From CAZIGM01 sp964538675 (GTDB taxonomy: Bacteria > Bacillota > Bacilli > Tepidibacillales > Tepidibacillaceae): 20,768 nucleotides of DNA. The stretch spans positions 1-20,768 of the forward strand of contig CAZIGM010000033.1 in the NCBI GenBank assembly GCA_964538675.1. The letters are read 5' to 3'. The notes beneath the pieces are model-generated. The model was not told where the DNA came from. It saw only the letters and a list, made by a program, of their open reading frames with translations, and made no database searches. Made by a program: the position numbers and the translations under genes. This document shows, in pieces, positions 1 through 7,703 of this stretch (positions within the stretch are counted from its first letter, which is position 1; each line of letters opens with the position of its first letter).

Positions 1-750
1 ATTGCGGGCTTGTGCATGTTCTAAAGATTCTAAAATTAATATCCCTGAGCCTTCACCAATTATAAAACCATCTCTATTCTTTTCAAATGGTCTGCTTGCT
101 TTTTTGGGATCTTCGTTTCTTGTGGAAAGTGCTCTCATTGATGAAAATCCTGCAACAGCCAAAGGAGTAATTGAAGCCTCGGCTCCTCCTGTAATCATAA
201 CATCTGCATCTCCACGTTCAATCATCAGAAAAGCATCACCTATAGCATGAGTTCCAGTGGCACAGGCAGATACTGGTGCATAATTCGGACCTTTTGCTCC
301 AGTTACAATAGAAACTTGTCCAGATGCCATATTACTAATTAACATTGGAATAAAAAACGGAGATACTCTTTTTGGACCTTTTTCTAATAACACCTTATGC
401 TGCTGCTCAATGGTCTGTAATCCTCCAATTCCCGAACCTATATATACACCTACACGTTCGGATATTGAATCGTCGATTGTTAAATTTGCATCTTTTATTG
501 CCATCTTTGTTGCAGCAATTGCAAATTGCGTAAAGGTGTCCATTCTTCTTATTTCTTTTTTTTCAATATAATCTTCAGGGGAAAAATTCTTGACTTCTGC
601 TGCAATTTTAACAGAATATTCTTCCGTATCAAATTGAGTAATATAATCCACCCCTGATTTACCATTTATTATTGAATCCCAAAATGTATCTATGTCATTA
701 CCTACTGGTGAAATAACACCAATTCCCGTTACTACTACTCTTCTTTTCAT
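1..750 (-). CDS. fabF: Beta-ketoacyl-ACP synthase II (FabF), C-terminus cut by window edge
   Basis: Condensing enzyme of type II fatty-acid synthesis; it extends acyl-ACP with malonyl-ACP in the cytoplasm. I translated the 250 codons in view and found no frameshift. The protein starts MKRRVVVTGIGVISPVG, and the active-site cysteine lies in SACATGTHAIG at residue 163, the usual FabF position. Family members are about 410 residues, so some 160 residues, including the two catalytic histidines, lie beyond base 1. The ATG at 750 follows a GGGGTG ribosome site. It sits downstream of acpP but is separated from it by a hairpin at 872-908, so it may also have its own promoter in the AT-rich stretch 751-870. 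I see no clear promoter there. Identification is firm from motif and context. Confidence 0.95.
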   Translation of the reverse strand, partial: MKRRVVVTGIGVISPVGNDIDTFWDSIINGKSGVDYITQFDTEEYSVKIAAEVKNFSPEDYIEKKEIRRMDTFTQFAIAATKMAIKDANLTIDDSISERVGVYIGSGIGGLQTIEQQHKVLLEKGPKRVSPFFIPMLISNMASGQVSIVTGAKGPNYAPVSACATGTHAIGDAFLMIERGDADVMITGGAEASITPLAVAGFSSMRALSTRNEDPKKASRPFEKNRDGFIIGEGSGILILESLEHAQARN

Positions 751-871
751 ATATACACCCCACAAAAAAAATTGTATATCACTTTCAATGTCATAGTTTA
801 ATGAGATTTATTTTAATAATTAATATAATTTCTATTATTAAAGCTACACTAAGCTAGAGAAAATTGTAAAT

Positions 872-908
872 AAAGTCCCGCTTTTTATTATTATTTTCAC
901 GGGACTTT
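872..908 (-). terminator. Hairpin between acpP and fabF, possible partial terminator
   Basis: A 9-bp perfect GC-containing stem (872-880 with 900-908, AAAGTCCCG and CGGGACTTT) encloses a 19-base AT-rich loop. It lies 10 bases after the acpP stop. On the minus strand the stem is followed only by TTTATTTAC, an imperfect U-tract, so termination is probably partial. This could set a lower fabF level relative to the upstream genes, or protect the acpP message 3' end. The remaining 751-870 is AT-rich leader with no ORF. Confidence 0.5.
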
Positions 909-917
909 TATTTGTAC

Positions 918-1148
918 TTATTGATGGGCTTTTATGTATTCAATTGCATCCCCAACAGTTTGTATTTTCTCTGCATCTTCATCAGCAATTTCAATATCAA
1001 ACTCATCTTCTATTTCCATTACTAATTCAACAATATCCAAAGAATCTGCTCCTAAATCATCCTTGAAGGTAGCTTCTAAAGTAACTTTCTCTTCATCTAC
1101 ATCTAAACGATCTAAAATAATTTTTTTTACATTATCAAAAATATCCAT
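918..1148 (-). CDS. acpP: Acyl carrier protein
   Basis: Carries growing acyl chains on a 4'-phosphopantetheine arm for all enzymes of this operon, PlsX included. The 76-residue acidic protein has the carrier motif GADSLDIVEL, with the attachment serine at residue 36. Length is typical of bacterial AcpP (75-80). The reading frame is open for six more codons upstream, but the ATG at 1148 is chosen because AGGAGGTG lies five bases before it and the protein then begins MDIFDNVKK like its homologues. It lies 51 bases after fabG in the fapR operon; the hairpin at 872-908 follows. The strong ribosome site fits the high demand for ACP. Confidence 0.96.
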   Translation of the reverse strand: MDIFDNVKKIILDRLDVDEEKVTLEATFKDDLGADSLDIVELVMEIEDEFDIEIADEDAEKIQTVGDAIEYIKAHQ

Positions 1149-1199
1149 CCCTTCACCTCCTCTCAAAATATTATAATTTATTAATATTCAAATTACCAG

Positions 1200-1940
1200 T
1201 TACATTACCATTCCGCCATCAACATGTATTATTTGTCCAGTCATATAACTGGCTTCCTCTGTTACTAAAAATTTAACCATATTTGCAATATCTTTAGGAT
1301 TTCCTAATCTTGCAAGAGGTATTTGTTCAAGTAGTTTTTCTTTAATATCTTCACGCATATTTGCTGTCATATCTGTTTGAATAAAACCTGGTGCAACAGC
1401 ATTTACATTGATACCTCTTGAAGCTAATTCCTTAGCTAATGTCTTTGTAAGACCAATAACTCCAGCCTTAGCAGCAACATAATTAGCTTGTCCTGCATTA
1501 CCAAGTGTACCTACAACTGAAGATATATTTATTATCTTCCCTTCTCTTTGTTTCATCATAATTTTACTTACAGCTTTACTAGTAAGGAAGACGCTTTTTA
1601 AATTAGTATCAATTACTTTATCCCAATCTTCTTCTTTCATTCTAATTATTAGATTATCTCTAGTAATACCAGCATTATTAATAAGTATATCGATTCTGCC
1701 AAATTTACCCATTGTTTCTGCCACTAAATTATCTACATCTGAATTATTTGATACATCAGCTTTAATAACTAATGCATCTCTACCCAACTTTCTTACTTCT
1801 TCAGCAACATCTTCAGCCAATTCTTTATTCCCAACATAATTAATTACTACATTAGCACCAGCTTTTGCTAGTGTTAAAACAATTTCTTTACCAATACCTC
1901 TAGAACCACCAGTAACAATTGCTACCTTAGAATCAAGCAT
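1200..1940 (-). CDS. fabG: 3-oxoacyl-ACP reductase (FabG)
   Basis: NADPH-dependent reduction of 3-ketoacyl-ACP to 3-hydroxyacyl-ACP, the first reductive step of chain elongation. The 246 residues are the usual length. Short-chain dehydrogenase signature: TGGSRGIG at residues 10-17 binds the cofactor, NNAG is at 88-91, and the catalytic residues are Ser141, Tyr154 and Lys158 (YVAAK). The C-terminus ends in YMTGQIIHVDGG, as in FabG. The ATG at 1940 has a GGTGGTGAG ribosome site and starts three bases after the fabD stop, so the two are probably translationally coupled. Sitting between fabD and acpP, it is the fatty-acid FabG rather than a general dehydrogenase. Confidence 0.96.
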   Translation of the reverse strand: MLDSKVAIVTGGSRGIGKEIVLTLAKAGANVVINYVGNKELAEDVAEEVRKLGRDALVIKADVSNNSDVDNLVAETMGKFGRIDILINNAGITRDNLIIRMKEEDWDKVIDTNLKSVFLTSKAVSKIMMKQREGKIINISSVVGTLGNAGQANYVAAKAGVIGLTKTLAKELASRGINVNAVAPGFIQTDMTANMREDIKEKLLEQIPLARLGNPKDIANMVKFLVTEEASYMTGQIIHVDGGMVM

Positions 1941-1943
1941 TTA

Positions 1944-2891
1944 CTAACTCACCACCTTTAATTGCTCTTTAATATCATTTAACGAGTTAACATCCTCGAT
2001 GCTATATATCTTTACACTATTATTAATCTTTTTTACTAAACCAGATAATACTTTTCCTGGTCCAACTTCAATAAAAGTGCTTATACCTTCGTTAATCATC
2101 CATTCAATCATATCTACCCATAAAACAGATGATACTACTTGTTCAATTAAATTGTTCCTTATTTGTTGAGGATTTGATTCTGGTCGTGCAGTTACATTCA
2201 TAACAACTTTTATTGTAGAATGTTTTAAATTAATTTTATCTACCAAAGGACTTAATTTTTCTTTAGCTGATTCCATCAATATAGAATGAAACGGTCCGCT
2301 AATTGATAAAGGAATAATTTTTCTAGCACCTTTATCCTTTGCTATACTGCATGCATTCTCTACACCTTTTACCTCTCCAGATATAACAATTTGACTCGGT
2401 GTATTTATATTTGCTACTTGAACTATAAACCCTTTTTTTGAGACATATTCGCATATTCCTACTAATTCTTCCCTATTAATTCCCATCACAGCAGCCATCG
2501 TTCCATTAATATGTAAACTCGCTTCATCCATATAAATTCCTCTATTTTTAACAAGGTCAATAGAATCTTCAAATTTAATATTACCTGCTGCAGTAAATGC
2601 ACTATATTCACCTAAGCTATGACCTGCCATATATTCTGGAGTAACTCCTAATTCTTCCTTTATAACTCTCCATATAGCCACACTTGTTGTCATAATTGCT
2701 GGTTGAGTATGTTTTGTTTTTTTTAGTTCATCTTCTGAACCTTCAAATATTATTTTTGATAATGAATATCCCAATATATTATCTGCACTATTATATAAAT
2801 TTCTTACAGATTCAAATCTATTATAAAAATCTAATCCCATGCTAACGTATTGTGATCCTTGCCCAGGGAATAATACTGCTAATTTATTCAA
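1944..2891 (-). CDS. fabD: Malonyl-CoA:ACP transacylase (FabD)
   Basis: Transfers malonyl from CoA to ACP, supplying the extender unit for FabH and FabF. The acyltransferase fold is clear: LFPGQGSQ at residues 7-14, nucleophile Ser92 in GHSLG, catalytic His202 in GPFHS, and a C-terminal EVGPGKVL. I chose the TTG at 2891 as start, giving 315 residues, close to the ~317 of Bacillus FabD. It follows a GAAAGGA ribosome site in the 16-base gap after fabH, and the protein then begins MNKLAVLFPGQGSQ. The frame is open up to 2942, but that longer start would overlap fabH and add 17 residues without family counterpart. Confidence 0.94.
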   Translation of the reverse strand: MNKLAVLFPGQGSQYVSMGLDFYNRFESVRNLYNSADNILGYSLSKIIFEGSEDELKKTKHTQPAIMTTSVAIWRVIKEELGVTPEYMAGHSLGEYSAFTAAGNIKFEDSIDLVKNRGIYMDEASLHINGTMAAVMGINREELVGICEYVSKKGFIVQVANINTPSQIVISGEVKGVENACSIAKDKGARKIIPLSISGPFHSILMESAKEKLSPLVDKINLKHSTIKVVMNVTARPESNPQQIRNNLIEQVVSSVLWVDMIEWMINEGISTFIEVGPGKVLSGLVKKINNSVKIYSIEDVNSLNDIKEQLKVVS

Positions 2892-2907
2892 TCTCTTTAT
2901 CCTTTCT

Positions 2908-3897
2908 CTAATTAGTTTTATACCATTTGATAAGTGTCGCACCCCATGTTAATCCTCCACCAAATCCAACTAATAAAATGTTGTCACCGTTATTAAATAA
3001 ATTACTTTTATTAGCTTCATCCAAAGCAATAGGAATTGATGCGGATGACGTGTTTCCATATTTGTCAACATGGACAATTACTTTATCATCTTCTAAATTA
3101 AGCCGATCTTTAGCATAATCTATTATTCTTATATTAGCTTGATGAGGTATAAAAAAATTAATATCTTCTTTACTTAATCCTGCTTTTTCAATTACACTAT
3201 TTGAAGCTTGTTCCATTATTTTAACCGCGAATTTAAATACCTCAGGACCATTCATATGAATAAAGTGTAATTTATCTTCTACAGATGCTTTAGAAGTAGG
3301 AATTCTAGAACCTCCAGCCTTTTGTATCAATAAATCACCTCCAGAACCATCTGACCCTAAATCATAAGATAAAAACCCAAACCCATCTTCAACCTGTCCT
3401 AGAATAGCTGCACCTGCACCATCTCCAAATAAAACACAAGTGTTTCTATCCGTCCAATCTGTTATTTTTGATAAGGTGTCCACCCCTATAACTAATATAT
3501 ATTTATATAACCCAGTTTTTATAAATTGTGTACCAGTTGTAATACCATATAAAAAACCTGAACATGCTGATGATAAATCAAATGCAGCAGCTTTAGTAGC
3601 ACCTAATCTATTCTGTAAAACGCTTGCAGTTGATGGAAATAGATGATCAGGTGTTATTGTAGCAACAATTATTAAATCAAGCTGATCAGCAGAAATCTTT
3701 GCATTATCTAATGCTGCAATTGCTGCTTCATACGCTAAATCTGAAGATGATTCTTCATTTGTTGAAATTCTTCTTTCCTTTATACCTGTTCTACTTACAA
3801 TCCATTCATCACTTGTATCTACAATTTTTTCTAAATCAAAATTAGTTAATATTTTTTCAGGAACATACGAGCCTGTACCTAGAATGCCTACATCCAT
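2908..3897 (-). CDS. fabH: Beta-ketoacyl-ACP synthase III (FabH)
   Basis: Starts fatty-acid synthesis by condensing an acyl-CoA primer with malonyl-ACP; its specificity sets the straight or branched chain mix. Catalytic triad visible: Cys112 in SACSGFLYG, His252 in PHQANIRI, Asn282 in GNTSSASIP. The ATG at 3897 gives 329 residues beginning MDVGILGTGSYVPEKILTN, as in homologues, behind AGAGGA at eight bases. An upstream in-frame start at 3924 would add nine residues without family support. It lies 40 bases after plsX. No enoyl reductase gene (fabK or fabI) sits between fabH and fabD, a place where several clostridia carry one. Confidence 0.96.
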   Translation of the reverse strand: MDVGILGTGSYVPEKILTNFDLEKIVDTSDEWIVSRTGIKERRISTNEESSSDLAYEAAIAALDNAKISADQLDLIIVATITPDHLFPSTASVLQNRLGATKAAAFDLSSACSGFLYGITTGTQFIKTGLYKYILVIGVDTLSKITDWTDRNTCVLFGDGAGAAILGQVEDGFGFLSYDLGSDGSGGDLLIQKAGGSRIPTSKASVEDKLHFIHMNGPEVFKFAVKIMEQASNSVIEKAGLSKEDINFFIPHQANIRIIDYAKDRLNLEDDKVIVHVDKYGNTSSASIPIALDEANKSNLFNNGDNILLVGFGGGLTWGATLIKWYKTN

Positions 3898-3937
3898 TAA
3901 TTTTTTCCTCTTTTCGCTATACAATTCAATCTATTAG

Positions 3938-4918
3938 TTAGATCTCTTTCTCAATTTTTTCTTTAACTTCTCCTATTAAAAATAGTCTAGCTTGACGAAT
4001 CGCATTCATTATTGCCTTAGCATTAGAAGACCCATGTGCCTTTATAAATGCACCATTAACACCTAAAAGAGGAGCTCCACCAACTTCAGTGTAATCCATA
4101 CCTTTTTTAATATTCTTAAATGCAGGTTTAAGCATTAATGCTCCAAGCTTTGAAAGTGTATTTCTAGTAAATTCTATCTTTAAAACATTAAATATTGAGC
4201 TAGCCAAACCTTCTGTTAATTTCAAAACGACATTGCCAGAAAAGCCGTCACAAACCAATACATCACAGATTCCTGCTGGTATGTCTCTAGCCTCAACATT
4301 CCCTACAAAGTTTATCGGGAGTTCTTTTAATAAAGGAAATGTGCTTTTCATTAAATCATTTCCTTTAGTATGTTCAGTTCCAACATTAAGAAGTCCTATT
4401 CTTGGGTTAGTTATATCTAATACTTGTTCAGCGTAAATTTTCCCCATCATCGCGTATTGACAAAGTTGTTCAGGAGAAGGGTCCATGTTCGCACCCATAT
4501 CTAAAAGTAATACGCCATTTTTACCTGCTGTCGGTAAAACTGAAGCTAAAGCTGGTCTTTCAATTCCTTTCACTCTACCAGCGATTAATAGTCCAGCAGT
4601 CATTAGTGCTCCTGTATTACCTGCAGAAATAACAGCGTCTGCCTGATTTTCTTTAACTAAATTAGATGCAACCACTAACGAAGAATCTTTTTTTCTTCTT
4701 ACAGCTTTTACTGGTTCATCTTCAGTATAAATAATCTCATTTGCATTTACGATTTTTACATTAGATGGAACATCCTCCGTTAAATATTTATTAATTTCTT
4801 CCTCTTGTCCCACTAATATAATTTCTATATCTGTGAATCTCTTTGCAGCTAGCAGTGCACCTTCGACAGTACTTTTTGGTGCATGATCCCCACCCATAGC
4901 ATCAATTGCTATTTTCAT
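3938..4918 (-). CDS. plsX: Phosphate acyltransferase PlsX
   Basis: Converts acyl-ACP and phosphate to acyl-phosphate, which the membrane enzyme PlsY uses to acylate glycerol-3-phosphate; it works at the inner face of the membrane. The 326-residue protein begins MKIAIDAMGGDHAPKSTVEG, the family start, and carries SAGNTGALM (about residues 99-107), LDMGANMDP and DGFSGNVVLK motifs. The ATG at 4918 overlaps the end of fapR by 17 bases and has AAGGGGG six bases upstream, inside fapR, so the pair is translationally coupled. fapR-plsX is the conserved order in Firmicutes. PlsX also runs in reverse, so it links to the Fak system at 16047-18594. Confidence 0.96.
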   Translation of the reverse strand: MKIAIDAMGGDHAPKSTVEGALLAAKRFTDIEIILVGQEEEINKYLTEDVPSNVKIVNANEIIYTEDEPVKAVRRKKDSSLVVASNLVKENQADAVISAGNTGALMTAGLLIAGRVKGIERPALASVLPTAGKNGVLLLDMGANMDPSPEQLCQYAMMGKIYAEQVLDITNPRIGLLNVGTEHTKGNDLMKSTFPLLKELPINFVGNVEARDIPAGICDVLVCDGFSGNVVLKLTEGLASSIFNVLKIEFTRNTLSKLGALMLKPAFKNIKKGMDYTEVGGAPLLGVNGAFIKAHGSSNAKAIMNAIRQARLFLIGEVKEKIEKEI

Positions 4919-5510
4919 TTATATCCCCCTTTTCAGGATTAAATTCACTTGAACGGTATACTATAAATAAACCTTTAAAAACTAATTCATTATTAACGTA
5001 TGTTTTAACTTCAATCTCACTTCTCTCATTTCCAGAACCAATAACTTTTGCTTTTGCAATCAATCTTTCTGCTAGGTATACTGGTCTAATAAATCGTATA
5101 TCAGCTTTAACTGTTAGTGCTATCTCTTCATTAACCAAAGCTACAGCTAATGAGTTTGCCTGTGCAAAAATGAAATGTCCTCTAGCTATACCTGTCTTTT
5201 TGAAAACTTGATCTTCCTTTATTTCAAGAAGAGATATCGCAAAATCATCCAATTGTATATCAATTACTTCACCTATAACTTCATATAAATGCAATGATTT
5301 TACATTATCTAATGTTTTTGAAGCCATCGTTTTTATTCTTTCTCTTAATTCAGGAATCCCCATTTCCATTCTGTCTAATCTAATTGTTTGAATACTTACT
5401 TCGAATTTCTTTGTTAATTCTTCGTCTGTAATAAAAGGATTATTCTCAATAAATTCTGATAACTCATTATGTCTTTCTCTCTTTGATAAGCGTGAAATAA
5501 AAACCACCAC
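4902..5510 (-). CDS. fapR: Fatty acid and phospholipid biosynthesis repressor FapR
   Basis: Repressor of lipid synthesis genes that releases DNA when it binds malonyl-CoA. The N-terminal helix-turn-helix is about residues 25-60 (ITDEELTKKFEVSIQTIRLD, then GIPELRERI), very like Bacillus FapR. The C-terminal half is the hotdog effector domain (ARGHFIFAQANSLAVAL, TVKADIRFIRPV). At 202 residues it is slightly longer than the ~188 of Bacillus, with a polar tail (NPEKGDINENSN) overlapping plsX. There is no ATG in frame; the GTG at 5510, nine bases after AGGTGA, is the best start, with another GTG at 5507. It heads the operon, and a FapR-like operator at 5529-5548 suggests autoregulation. Confidence 0.93.
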   Translation of the reverse strand: MVVFISRLSKRERHNELSEFIENNPFITDEELTKKFEVSIQTIRLDRMEMGIPELRERIKTMASKTLDNVKSLHLYEVIGEVIDIQLDDFAISLLEIKEDQVFKKTGIARGHFIFAQANSLAVALVNEEIALTVKADIRFIRPVYLAERLIAKAKVIGSGNERSEIEVKTYVNNELVFKGLFIVYRSSEFNPEKGDINENSN

Positions 5511-5528
5511 CCATTATTATCACCTATT

Positions 5529-5548
5529 TTTAGTATCAGGTCCTAATT
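5529..5548. promoter_or_regulatory. FapR operator in front of fapR
   Basis: On the plus strand TTTAGTATCAGGTCCTAATT matches 18 of 20 positions of the Bacillus FapR consensus as I remember it (WTTAGTACCTRRTMYYAATW). It abuts the -10 box at 5549-5554 and covers the expected transcription start, 19 bases ahead of the fapR start codon. Bound repressor there would block the whole fapR-plsX-fab operon. The consensus is from memory; the position relative to promoter and gene is seen directly. Confidence 0.82.
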
Positions 5549-5577
5549 AGTATATAAAAAAAATTAATATATTTCAA
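5549..5577 (-). promoter_or_regulatory. Sigma-A type promoter of the fapR operon
   Basis: On the minus strand TTGAAA (5572-5577), a 17-base spacer and TATACT (5549-5554): five of six consensus bases in each box with ideal spacing. The predicted start lies within the FapR operator, leaving a leader of about 30 bases before the GTG of fapR. Confidence 0.72.
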
Positions 5578-5601
5578 CTATATTTATCTTGCAAAAATAT
5601 T

Positions 5602-5634
5602 AAAAAAGCTTCATTCACTTATATGAAGCTTTTT
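5602..5634 (-). terminator. Terminator after rpmF
   Basis: An 11-bp perfect stem (5603-5613 with 5624-5634, AAAAAGCTTCA and its complement) around a 10-base loop begins seven bases after the rpmF stop. On the minus strand it ends in a run of six T. It closes the yceD-rpmF unit just before the fapR promoter. The stem has A/T runs on both sides, but no plus-strand transcript needs it. Confidence 0.8.
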
Positions 5635-5641
5635 ATTTTGC

Positions 5642-5827
5642 TTACTTTTTTTTACTTTGTTTTACTATTACATTTCCATTATAATAACCACAACTTTTAC
5701 ATACTCTGTGGTTTAATTTATACTCACCACATTGTGGACACTTAACCATACCTGGTACAGATAGCTTATAGTGTGTACGACGCATATCACGACGAGTTTT
5801 TGATGTTCTTCTAAAAGGTACTGCCAT
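5642..5827 (-). CDS. rpmF: 50S ribosomal protein L32
   Basis: Small zinc-ribbon protein of the large ribosomal subunit. The 61 residues begin MAVPFRRTSKTRRDMRRTHY and carry four cysteines in two CxxC pairs (CPQC at about 34-37, CKSC at about 47-50), so this is the zinc-binding form. It follows yceD by 35 bases, with a GGAGGTGG ribosome site seven bases before the ATG, and is followed by a strong terminator. yceD-rpmF, often next to the plsX-fab cluster, is widely conserved in bacteria. Confidence 0.97.
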   Translation of the reverse strand: MAVPFRRTSKTRRDMRRTHYKLSVPGMVKCPQCGEYKLNHRVCKSCGYYNGNVIVKQSKKK

Positions 5828-5862
5828 ATTTCCACCTCCTCAAAACTAGTAAGGACAAATAT

Positions 5863-6375
5863 TTAATCCTTATCAAACCAATCAGCTAAATCAGCTAATC
5901 TTGGATCGATTACTTCATTACTACACTTACAAACTTCATGATTTAAATCTATACCACAAGTATTGCATAAACCCTTGCAATCTTCCTTACATAACGGAAT
6001 GTATGGTAATCCTAAAGATACAGTTTCTTCAACAATTAATGAGATATTAATTTCATTAGTATCAATAACTAAGTATTCTTCTTCATCATTATCAAAATTA
6101 ATATCAATATCTTTAGGGATAAATGTCTCACTAAACTCATTTTCAAAATAGTAATCATAAGTTGTTAGACATCTTGAACATTCTAATAGTAATTTCGTTT
6201 TAACTTTACCACTTACTAAATAAATATCAGTTAATTTTTCTGCTGTTCCTTCTACAATTACAGGTGAAATATCAATAATTTGTTTTATTTCTTTTGCTAA
6301 ATGACTTAAATCTTCGGTATAATAAAACTTGTACTGTTCTTTCTTATTTTCTAACTCCCAAGTATTAATTTTCAT
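5863..6375 (-). CDS. yceD: YceD/DUF177 family protein, 23S rRNA accumulation factor
   Basis: Conserved partner of rpmF; in other bacteria and plastids the family is linked to 23S rRNA accumulation, but the biochemical role is not settled. The 170-residue protein has the DUF177 pattern: a central CSRCL (about residues 66-70) and a cysteine-rich stretch near residues 127-150 (CKEDCKGLCNTCG, then CKC), probably a metal site. The ATG at 6375 is chosen over an in-frame GTG at 6384 because GAGGTGG lies five bases before it. A strong promoter lies at 6404-6433. It forms a two-gene unit with rpmF and matches Bacillus ylbN by position. Confidence 0.9.
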   Translation of the reverse strand: MKINTWELENKKEQYKFYYTEDLSHLAKEIKQIIDISPVIVEGTAEKLTDIYLVSGKVKTKLLLECSRCLTTYDYYFENEFSETFIPKDIDINFDNDEEEYLVIDTNEINISLIVEETVSLGLPYIPLCKEDCKGLCNTCGIDLNHEVCKCSNEVIDPRLADLADWFDKD

Positions 6376-6403
6376 GATTTCCACCTCATAAACAACAAGA
6401 ATA

Positions 6404-6433
6404 ATTATATATTATCATTTTAAAATTTGTCAA
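6404..6433 (-). promoter_or_regulatory. Sigma-A type promoter of yceD-rpmF
   Basis: Minus strand: TTGACA (6428-6433), an 18-base spacer, and TATAAT (6404-6409), both boxes perfect. It lies 29 bases ahead of the yceD start codon, in the 99-base divergent region shared with tmcAL. No equally good plus-strand promoter for tmcAL is visible. Confidence 0.78.
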
Positions 6434-6474
6434 TTGTTTAATCAAGTATTTTGCAATAATGGAGGTACAATTTT

Positions 6475-7674
6475 ATGTCAACATTAGGCATTATCGTTGA
6501 ATATAATCCATTTCATAATGGACATAAATATCATATTCAACAAGCAAAAAAAATAACTAACGCAACAACCACTATTGCAGTTATGTCTGGCTCATTCTTA
6601 CAACGTGGTGAACCTGCACTTATTGATAAATGGACAAGAACTAAAATGGCTTTGGCTCAAGATATAGATTTAGTTATAGAACTTCCAACAGTATATGCTA
6701 CTCAATCTGCAGATTGGTTTGCATATGGGGCTACTTTCTTACTTCATCAATTAAAAGTAGATAATTTAGTATTTGGAAGTGAAACAAATTCAATTGAAAT
6801 TCTTAATAGAATTTCAGATCTATTATTAAATGAACCCACCAATTTAAAAAAATATATTAAAGATAACTTAGCTCAAGGTTATTCTTATCCTAAAGCATTA
6901 TCACTATCTCTTAATATGTACTATAACGAAGAAAAACTTGAAATTTTTAAACCAAATGATATTTTGGGTATTCAATATGTATATAATTTGAAAGCGTTAG
7001 ATAGTCCTATAAACATACATACAATAAAAAGGAACTCCGCTGACTATCATGATAAAAAAATAACTACTAACAATATTGCAAGTGCTACTGCTATAAGAAA
7101 TTATATCTTTTCTAATAATAGCTTGAATAATATATCAAAAGTAGTTCCTAGCAGCACAAATTCTTTATTAAAAAAAGAACTTTCCCAAAACAGAATTAAT
7201 TGTTGGAATAATTATTTTCGGACACTTCAGATTATCATTAATAGTGTTAATAATACAGATTTAAAAAATATCCATGGAATGATAGAAGGTCTAGAAAACA
7301 GAATAAAACAGAATATAAATAAAGCTGATTCATTTGACGATTTTATCAATCTGATAAAAACTAAAAGATACACTACCCCAAAAATTCAGCGTACCTTATT
7401 ATATTTATTATTAAATCTTACAAAAACAAATGTTTTATCACTTGATATTAATAAAGGACCTCAATATATACGTGTGTTAGGTTTTAATGAAAAGGGTAGA
7501 TCTTATTTAAATAAAATAAAACATGATATACAATTACCTTTAATAACAAAAATTCATAGAGATAAACTACCAATGCTGGAAGTTGATATTAGATCTAGTA
7601 ATATATATGAATTAGGTTTAAAGAAGAATTCACGGGTGGATGAATATAAAAGAACACCAATATACTTAAAATGA
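6475..7674 (+). CDS. tmcAL: tRNA(Met) cytidine acetate ligase (TmcAL, formerly YlbM)
   Basis: ATP- and acetate-dependent enzyme making N4-acetylcytidine at the wobble base of elongator tRNA-Met. The nucleotidyltransferase-like N-terminus is clear: GIIVEYNPFHNGHKYHI at residues 5-21 holds the HxGH-type site, followed by VMSGSFLQRGEPALIDKWTR (about 38-57). The 399-residue length fits the family (about 400). The ATG at 6475 has GGAGG nine bases upstream. It is the lone plus-strand gene here, convergent with ylbL, and a terminator stem starts in its last codons. In Bacillus the same neighbours (ylbK, ylbL, ylbM, ylbN, rpmF) occur. Confidence 0.93.
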   Translation: MSTLGIIVEYNPFHNGHKYHIQQAKKITNATTTIAVMSGSFLQRGEPALIDKWTRTKMALAQDIDLVIELPTVYATQSADWFAYGATFLLHQLKVDNLVFGSETNSIEILNRISDLLLNEPTNLKKYIKDNLAQGYSYPKALSLSLNMYYNEEKLEIFKPNDILGIQYVYNLKALDSPINIHTIKRNSADYHDKKITTNNIASATAIRNYIFSNNSLNNISKVVPSSTNSLLKKELSQNRINCWNNYFRTLQIIINSVNNTDLKNIHGMIEGLENRIKQNINKADSFDDFINLIKTKRYTTPKIQRTLLYLLLNLTKTNVLSLDINKGPQYIRVLGFNEKGRSYLNKIKHDIQLPLITKIHRDKLPMLEVDIRSSNIYELGLKKNSRVDEYKRTPIYLK

Positions 7675-7703
7675 TTAGATATTCATTTTAAGTATTTTTT
7701 TTT
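7662..7703 (+). terminator. Terminator of tmcAL, overlapping both convergent stop codons
   Basis: A 13-bp perfect stem (7662-7674 with 7683-7695) has an 8-base loop and runs into T at 7695-7703. The left arm holds the tmcAL stop codon, and the right arm holds the ylbL stop at 7688-7690. The minus-strand flank (GTATATTGG) is a poor U-tract, so it acts mainly on tmcAL. Confidence 0.8.

Noticed and set aside
2..250. Plus-strand open frame at the left edge
   Set aside because: It is opposite fabF, which I translated without interruption through the active site; the frame is a shadow.
812..842. Inverted repeat TTTAATAAT...ATTATTAAA upstream of fabF
   Set aside because: The arms are pure A/T in an AT-only stretch with a 13-base spacer; easily due to chance, and it does not match a FapR site.
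751..870. Promoter for fabF (TTAAAC, 17 bases, TATACA)
   Set aside because: The -35 match is only three of six and the region is AT-rich; not better than background.
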